17,833 nt of DNA. Origin: an uncultured Wenzhouxiangella sp. GTDB taxonomy: Bacteria; Pseudomonadota; Gammaproteobacteria; Xanthomonadales; Wenzhouxiangellaceae. The translations under genes and the position numbers were made by a program. The stretch is taken from contig CALEIM010000081.1 of assembly GCA_937876395.1 (NCBI GenBank), positions 1 to 17,833 of the forward strand, given 5' to 3'. The notes under the pieces are model-generated. The model was given only the letters and a program-made list of their open reading frames with translations. It had not been told where the DNA came from and did no database searches. This document shows positions 16,886 through 17,833 of the stretch, one piece after another (positions within the stretch are counted from its first letter, which is position 1; each line of letters begins with the position of its first letter).

Positions 16886-17833
16886 TTCAAGGAGATGGTG
16901 CGCGCGCTGCACCGGGAGGGGATCGAGGTCATCCTCGACGTGGTGTACAATCACACCGCCGAGGGGAACCACCTGGGGCCCACCCTGTCGTACAAGGGGA
17001 TCGACAATCCCACCTATTACCGGCTGGATCCAAACAATCGCCGCTACTACGTCGACTATACGGGTACGGGCAATTCGCTCAACATGATGCACCCGCAGAC
17101 GTTGAAGCTGGTGATGGACTCGCTCCGCTACTGGATTCAGGAGATGCACGTCGATGGGTTTCGCTTCGATCTCGCCTCCACCCTCGCCCGCGAGCTGCAC
17201 GAGGTCGACCGGCTCTCCGCCTTCTTCGACATCATCCACCAGGACCCGGTGATCTCGCAGGTGAAGCTCATCGCCGAACCGTGGGACGTGGGGGAAGGGG
17301 GATATCAGGTCGGAAACTTTCCCGTCCTCTGGGCGGAGTGGAATGGTCGTTATCGCGATACCGTGCGCGCCTTCTGGCGCGGGGATCCCGGGACGGTGGG
17401 CGAGTTGGGTTATCGACTCACCGGGTCGAGCGACCTGTACGAGTCGGACGGGCGTCGGCCCCACGCCAGTATCAACTTCGTCACGGCGCACGACGGCTTC
17501 ACCCTGGCCGACCTCGTGAGCTACAACGAGAAGCACAACGAGGCCAACGGCGAGGGCAACAATGACGGCGAGAGCCACAACCGCTCGTGGAACTGCGGCG
17601 TCGAGGGTCCCACCGACGACCCCGAGATAATCGAGCAGCGAGAGCGGCAGAAGCGGAATTTTCTTACCACGCTCTTCCTCTCGCAGGGAGTGCCGATGCT
17701 CTGCGCCGGCGACGAGATGGGACGCACGCAGCGTGGTAACAACAACGCCTACTGCCAGGATAACGAGCTGGGCTGGGTGGGATGGCAGCTCGGCCGCCGC
17801 GACCGGGAGCTGCTGGAATTCACCCGCCGACTG
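16886..17833 (+). CDS. glgX: Glycogen debranching enzyme GlgX, internal fragment, probably foreign to this contig
   Basis: GlgX is a GH13 isoamylase-type enzyme that cuts alpha-1,6 branches from glycogen limit dextrins. The fragment starts in the middle of the barrel (REFKEMVRALHREGIEVILD) and runs off the window. GH13 motifs are present: VVYNHT (region I), GFRFDLA with the nucleophile Asp, IAEPWD with the acid Glu, and TAHDGF with the stabilising Asp (residues 159, 195 and 267 counted from the tig ATG). GEGNNDGESHNRSWNCG and LCAGDEMGRTQ are typical of GlgX. The N-terminal carbohydrate-binding domain and first barrel half are missing. Leucine codons are about half CTC here, whereas recA has one CTC among some thirty. 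The segment therefore most likely belongs to another organism joined at a short identical stretch. Confidence 0.85.

Noticed and set aside
16559..17578. 339-codon open frame on the minus strand
   Set aside because: It is antisense to tig/glgX and starts inside tRNA-Lys; its N-terminus is simply the reverse-read tRNA.

Overview
The window reads as a stretch of a GC-rich gammaproteobacterial chromosome, followed by about 0.95 kb that probably comes from another genome. The gammaproteobacterial assignment rests on three things: the gene order mutS / pncC-recA-recX / alaS, the tRNA Pro-Arg-His-Lys cluster running into tig, and protein motifs very close to the Escherichia coli versions. Residue numbering of MutS, AlaRS and RecA nearly matches E. 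coli. I cannot name the genus.

Layout. 1-2244 (minus): mutS, cut by the window edge. 2366-4598 (plus): pncC, recA and recX, a DNA-repair block with recA and recX only 3 bases apart. 4610-5548 (minus): a membrane diguanylate cyclase sitting between recX and alaS. 5735-6114: non-coding, with one copy of a dispersed repeat and a nested inverted repeat in front of alaS. 6115-8760 (plus): alaS. 8761-9252: non-coding, with the second repeat copy and promoter-like elements. 9253-9344: tRNA-Ser(CGA). 9408-11512 (plus): a sugar dehydrogenase and a sugar aminotransferase with a 4-base ATGA overlap, best read as a GnnA/GnnB-like pair that makes a 3-amino sugar nucleotide for lipid A. 11522-15949 (minus): cytochrome cd1 nitrite reductase (nirS) followed by a haem-type TonB-dependent receptor. 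The nirS product is about 130-150 residues longer than usual because of an extra N-terminal cytochrome c domain. 15993-16034: a well-spaced FNR/DNR-type promoter for nirS. 16149-16622 (plus): a tRNA promoter and tRNA-Pro, -Arg, -His and -Lys, leading into tig.

How the genes work together. MutS, RecA and RecX serve mismatch repair, recombination and the SOS response. PncC recycles nicotinamide mononucleotide. NirS would reduce nitrite to nitric oxide in the periplasm when oxygen is scarce, and the receptor downstream could supply haem, iron or a haem-like compound. No haem d1 biosynthesis gene is visible nearby.

Two places deserve caution. In recA, three conserved hydrophobic residues just before the Walker A motif are all glycine, inside a G-rich run. 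At about 16871-16885 the trigger factor sequence switches in frame into the second half of a glycogen-debranching enzyme (GlgX) with clearly different leucine codon use. Both look more like sequencing or assembly faults than biology. The most promising real biology is the enlarged nirS with its FNR-type promoter and its TonB receptor partner.
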